From Cryobacterium sp. PH31-O1 (GTDB lineage Bacteria > Actinomycetota > Actinomycetes > Actinomycetales > Microbacteriaceae): a stretch of DNA of 64,000 nucleotides. Positions 61,194-64,000 of the stretch are shown piece by piece; position 1 is the stretch's first letter, and each line of letters begins with the position of its first letter. The stretch lies in the NCBI RefSeq assembly GCF_030063455.1, contig NZ_JASITB010000007.1:186001-250000 (forward strand). The letters are read 5' to 3'. Made by a program: the position numbers and the translations under genes. The notes below the pieces were generated by a model, which saw nothing but the letters and a program-made list of their open reading frames with translations, was not told where the DNA came from and did no database searches.

Positions 61194-62159
61194 ATGACCG
61201 CGACAGGGATTTCCGCGTGTAACAACCGCCCGGCGTTCTCGTTTGAGGTGTATCCGCCGAAATCGGTAGCGGCAGCATCCGCTCTGACGCGCACCATTGA
61301 CCACCTCGCCGCAGCCGGCCCCGACTTCATCTCCGTCACCTACGGTGCCAACGGCTCCTCGCGCAACTCCTCGCTCGATGTGCTGCGTTACATCAGGGAC
61401 CACACGTCAGTGGATGCGATGGCGCACCTCACCTGCGTCGGCTCCTCGCACGCTGAGACCAGCCGGCTCATTCGTGAGTTCCTCGATGCCGGTATCCGCA
61501 GCTTTCTCGCCATTCGCGGCGACGCACCGCAGGGAGCGGCTGAAGGCGACACCACCTTCCTCGGCGACCTGCACAGCGCCGGCGAGCTGGTGCAGCTCAT
61601 TCACCGGGTGCAGACCGAACGGGTGCCGTACATCGAGACCGTGATTCCCGGCCTGCCCGCCGCCCGCGGGCTGAAAACCAAACGCAGCCGGGTGCGCATC
61701 GGTGTCGCGGCCTTCCCAAACGGCCACCCCAACTCGCGGTCGGTCGCGCAGGACATCGACACTCTGCTGGCTAAACAAGCCGCTGGTGCCAACCTCGCGA
61801 TCACCCAGCTGTTCTTCCACGCTGACGATTACCTCAGCTTCATCCAGCGGGCGCGTTCTGCCGGGGTGCTCTTTCCCATTCTTCCCGGAATCATGCCCGT
61901 GACCAGCCCGAATCGGTTGCGTCGCATTCTGCAGCTCTCCGGGGAGAAACTGCCGGCCGAACTATCAATCGAGCTCGAGGTCGAACCGACCGAGGAGGGA
62001 CAGCGGCGGATCGGCATCGACTACGCCGTGCGCCTCGGACGGGACGTTCTCGCTGGCGGTGCCCCCGGCCTCCACCTCTACGCTTTCAACCAGCACGAGA
62101 CCGTGCTGTTGGTTCTTGAGGGGTGTGGGGCGCTCCGGGTGCCCGCCGCCATGCCCTAG
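61194..62159 (+). CDS. metF: Methylenetetrahydrofolate reductase
   Basis: A 321-residue FAD-dependent reductase that makes 5-methyltetrahydrofolate, the methyl donor for methionine synthesis. Seen: FSFEVYPPKS (catalytic Glu), FLAIRGDAPQG (folate-binding Asp), and NLAITQLFFHADDYL (Gln and the C-terminal FAD region). The ATG at 61194 follows GAGGG. It is followed by metE 92 bases away on the same strand, so the two steps of methionine methylation are linked. Confidence 0.95.
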   Translation: MTATGISACNNRPAFSFEVYPPKSVAAASALTRTIDHLAAAGPDFISVTYGANGSSRNSSLDVLRYIRDHTSVDAMAHLTCVGSSHAETSRLIREFLDAGIRSFLAIRGDAPQGAAEGDTTFLGDLHSAGELVQLIHRVQTERVPYIETVIPGLPAARGLKTKRSRVRIGVAAFPNGHPNSRSVAQDIDTLLAKQAAGANLAITQLFFHADDYLSFIQRARSAGVLFPILPGIMPVTSPNRLRRILQLSGEKLPAELSIELEVEPTEEGQRRIGIDYAVRLGRDVLAGGAPGLHLYAFNQHETVLLVLEGCGALRVPAAMP

Positions 62160-62251
62160 GCCTCGCGCGAGCTCAAGGCGCAGGCCCACCCTCATCACGT
62201 TTGTCTTTTCCGACCATTCAAGCCGCTATTGCTCCAGTGAAGGAATCACCA

Positions 62252-64000
62252 TGCCCATTTCTGTATCCCCCGCCTTTCCCACCGGCACCATCCTCGGTTA
62301 CCCACGCATCGGGCGACGACGGGAGCTGAAGAAGGCCGTTGAAGCCTTCTGGTCTGGCACGATCAACGCCGCCGATCTCGAAGGCGTTGCCGCCGGGCTT
62401 CGCGCCGACACTCGTGATCGGCTCGTCGAACTCGGTCTGGGGCAGACGGACTCCTCGATCCCCGAGTCGTTCTCGTACTACGACCAGGTGCTCGACACCA
62501 TCGTCGCCGTCGGAGCGATTCCGGACCGGTTCGCCTCGCTCGTTGCCGCCGACGGAACCCTCGACCTCGCCGGATACTTCACCCTGGCCCGCGGCGAGGG
62601 CGAGAACCTGCCGCTGGAAATGACCAAGTGGTTCGATTCGAATTACCACTACCTCGTGCCCGAGATCGGTCCCGAGACAGTGTTCTCGCTCGCCGGTGAC
62701 CGTATCGTACGCGAATTCGTCGAGGCAAAGGCGGCGGGATTCCTCACCCGTCCGGTGCTCGTGGGCCCGGTCACCTTCCTGCTGCTCAGCAAGGCCAGCG
62801 ACGACGCACCGGCCGGGTTCTCGCCGCTTTCCCGACTCGACGATCTCCTTCCCGTCTACGCTGCGCTGCTGACCCGGCTGGCGGATGCCGGCGTCGAGTG
62901 GGTGCAGCTCGACGAGCCGGGCCTGGTCAGCGAATCCATCGACGTACCGCGCGCACGCACGCTCGCGGCCGTCGCATCCGCTTATGGGGTACTTGGCCAA
63001 CTGACCGAACGGCCGGCACTGTTCGTCGCTGCACCGTACGGCAGCCTCGATGACGCCCTGCCGGTGCTGGCCGCCACAGCCGTCGACGCGATCGGTCTCG
63101 ACCTGGTGCGGGGAACCTTGCCCCTGGCGGTACCCGGGCTGGCCGGTAAGACCCTCGTCGCCGGAGTCATCGACGGGCACAACATCTGGCGCAGCGACCT
63201 GGCCGGTGCCTTCGAGGTCGCCGAGAGCGTACGCGCGCTGTCGGACTCCGTCACCGTGTCTACCTCAACGTCGCTGTTGCACGTGCCACACGATGTGCAG
63301 GATGAAACGTCGTTGCCTGACGCGCTCAAGCGCTGGCTCGCTTTTGCCGACCAGAAGGTCGGCCAGGTCGCGACCCTCGCGCTGGGTCTCACCGCCGGCC
63401 GTGACGCCATTGCGGCGCCGCTGGCCGAGGCCGAGGCCGCCCTGGCGGCCAGGCACAGCGCTCCGGGCGTGCGCGACGGTGTCGTGCGCACCCGTACCGC
63501 CGCACTGACCGACGCTGACTTCACCCGCGGGGCCTACGCCGATCGCCTGATCGCCCAGGATGCGGCGCTGCAGCTGCCGTCGCTGCCGACGACCACGATC
63601 GGATCGTTCCCGCAGACCGCCGATATTCGCCGGGCACGCGCACAGTTTGTCAAAGGCGCACTCAGCGCCGACGACTACCGCGACCTGATGCGCGCCGAGA
63701 TAGGCCGTGTCGTTGCCCTGCAGGAAGAGATCGGACTCGACGTGCTCGTGCACGGCGAACCCGAACGCAACGACATGGTGCAGTACTTCGCGGAAAACCT
63801 CGACGGGTTCGCCGTGACCGAGAACGGCTGGGTGCAGTCCTACGGCAGCCGCTGCACCCGGCCGTCCATTCTGTGGGGTGACGTGTCGCGAGTGGCGCCG
63901 ATCACGGTGGACTGGTCCGTGTACACGCAGAGCCTCACGGAGAAGCCGGTGAAGGGCATGCTCACGGGGCCGGTAACCATCCTGGCCTGGTCTTTCGTGC
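62252..64000 (+). CDS. metE: Cobalamin-independent methionine synthase MetE, C-terminus cut off by the window edge
   Basis: The frame stays open from the ATG at 62252 to the last base, giving 583 residues of a protein of about 760. It transfers a methyl group from 5-methyltetrahydrofolate-polyglutamate to homocysteine without B12. Seen: ILGYPRIGRRRELKKAVEAFW, MTKWFDSNYHYLVPE, the domain link TTTIGSFPQTADIRRAR, VLVHGEPERNDMVQYF, and GPVTILAWSF at the edge. The zinc-binding His/Cys ligands lie beyond the window, so they cannot be checked. AAGGAA precedes the start. Confidence 0.95.

Noticed and set aside
60971..62251. A SAM, SAH or B12 riboswitch for metF or metE
   Set aside because: I could not find the conserved cores of these riboswitches by eye; only simple palindromes are present.
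1..64000. CRISPR arrays, insertion sequences, prophage genes, tRNA or rRNA genes
   Set aside because: No regularly spaced direct repeats, transposase or integrase motifs, or cloverleaf/rRNA sequences were seen anywhere.

Overview
This window is a single high-GC (about two-thirds G+C) stretch of an actinobacterial chromosome, most likely from the family Microbacteriaceae. The grounds are the short DUF7882 protein at 4104-4436, the conserved run ftsK-pgsA-cinA-clgR-DUF3046-recA-recX-miaB-miaA-dapF-hflX, many TANNNT -10 boxes, and several genes whose start codon lies 6-8 nt after such a box with no Shine-Dalgarno sequence. I see no plasmid, phage, insertion sequence, CRISPR array, tRNA or rRNA. 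Genus cannot be assigned from the sequence alone.

Layout. 1-4.4 kb: the end of an AI-2E family transporter, a three-part kinase-like/M23-like/aminotransferase fusion protein, and a DUF7882 protein. 4.6-9.7 kb: rpsO and pnp, separated by an amino-acid permease and a decayed SGNH hydrolase; pnp has a long structured leader at the position of the Actino-pnp RNA element. 9.8-18.4 kb: a secreted SGNH esterase, an ArsR regulator and a six-gene minus-strand operon for a complex-I/hydrogenase-4-like membrane complex. Its large subunit lacks the [NiFe] cysteines, and its NuoB-like subunit has serine in place of the fourth Fe-S cysteine. This is the most unusual system in the window.

18.4-32.2 kb: branched-chain amino-acid catabolism. 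It holds an Lrp regulator, a branched-chain 2-oxoacid dehydrogenase (E1 alpha, E1 beta, E2), then a TetR-controlled operon for methylcrotonyl-CoA carboxylase (two subunits), isovaleryl-CoA-type dehydrogenase, a MaoC hydratase and a CitE-type lyase. Together these would take leucine to acetyl-CoA plus acetoacetate, in the same gene order as M. tuberculosis Rv2502c-Rv2498c. A pterin dehydratase/VOC fusion and the lysG-lysE lysine-export pair sit between the two halves. 32.2-38.7 kb: glutathione peroxidase, RNase J, release factor 3, an aldo/keto reductase and a TetR regulator with its palindrome.

38.8-47.9 kb: an M16 peptidase, a histidine phosphatase, dapB, a small membrane protein, a TIGR01777 epimerase, OsmC, dapA and a MacB-like efflux system. 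48-61 kb: the conserved chromosome-maintenance and tRNA-modification block, with recA behind a LexA-type SOS box. 61-64 kb: metF and the start of metE, which runs off the window. dapA, dapB, dapF and lysE/lysG together cover much of lysine synthesis and export.
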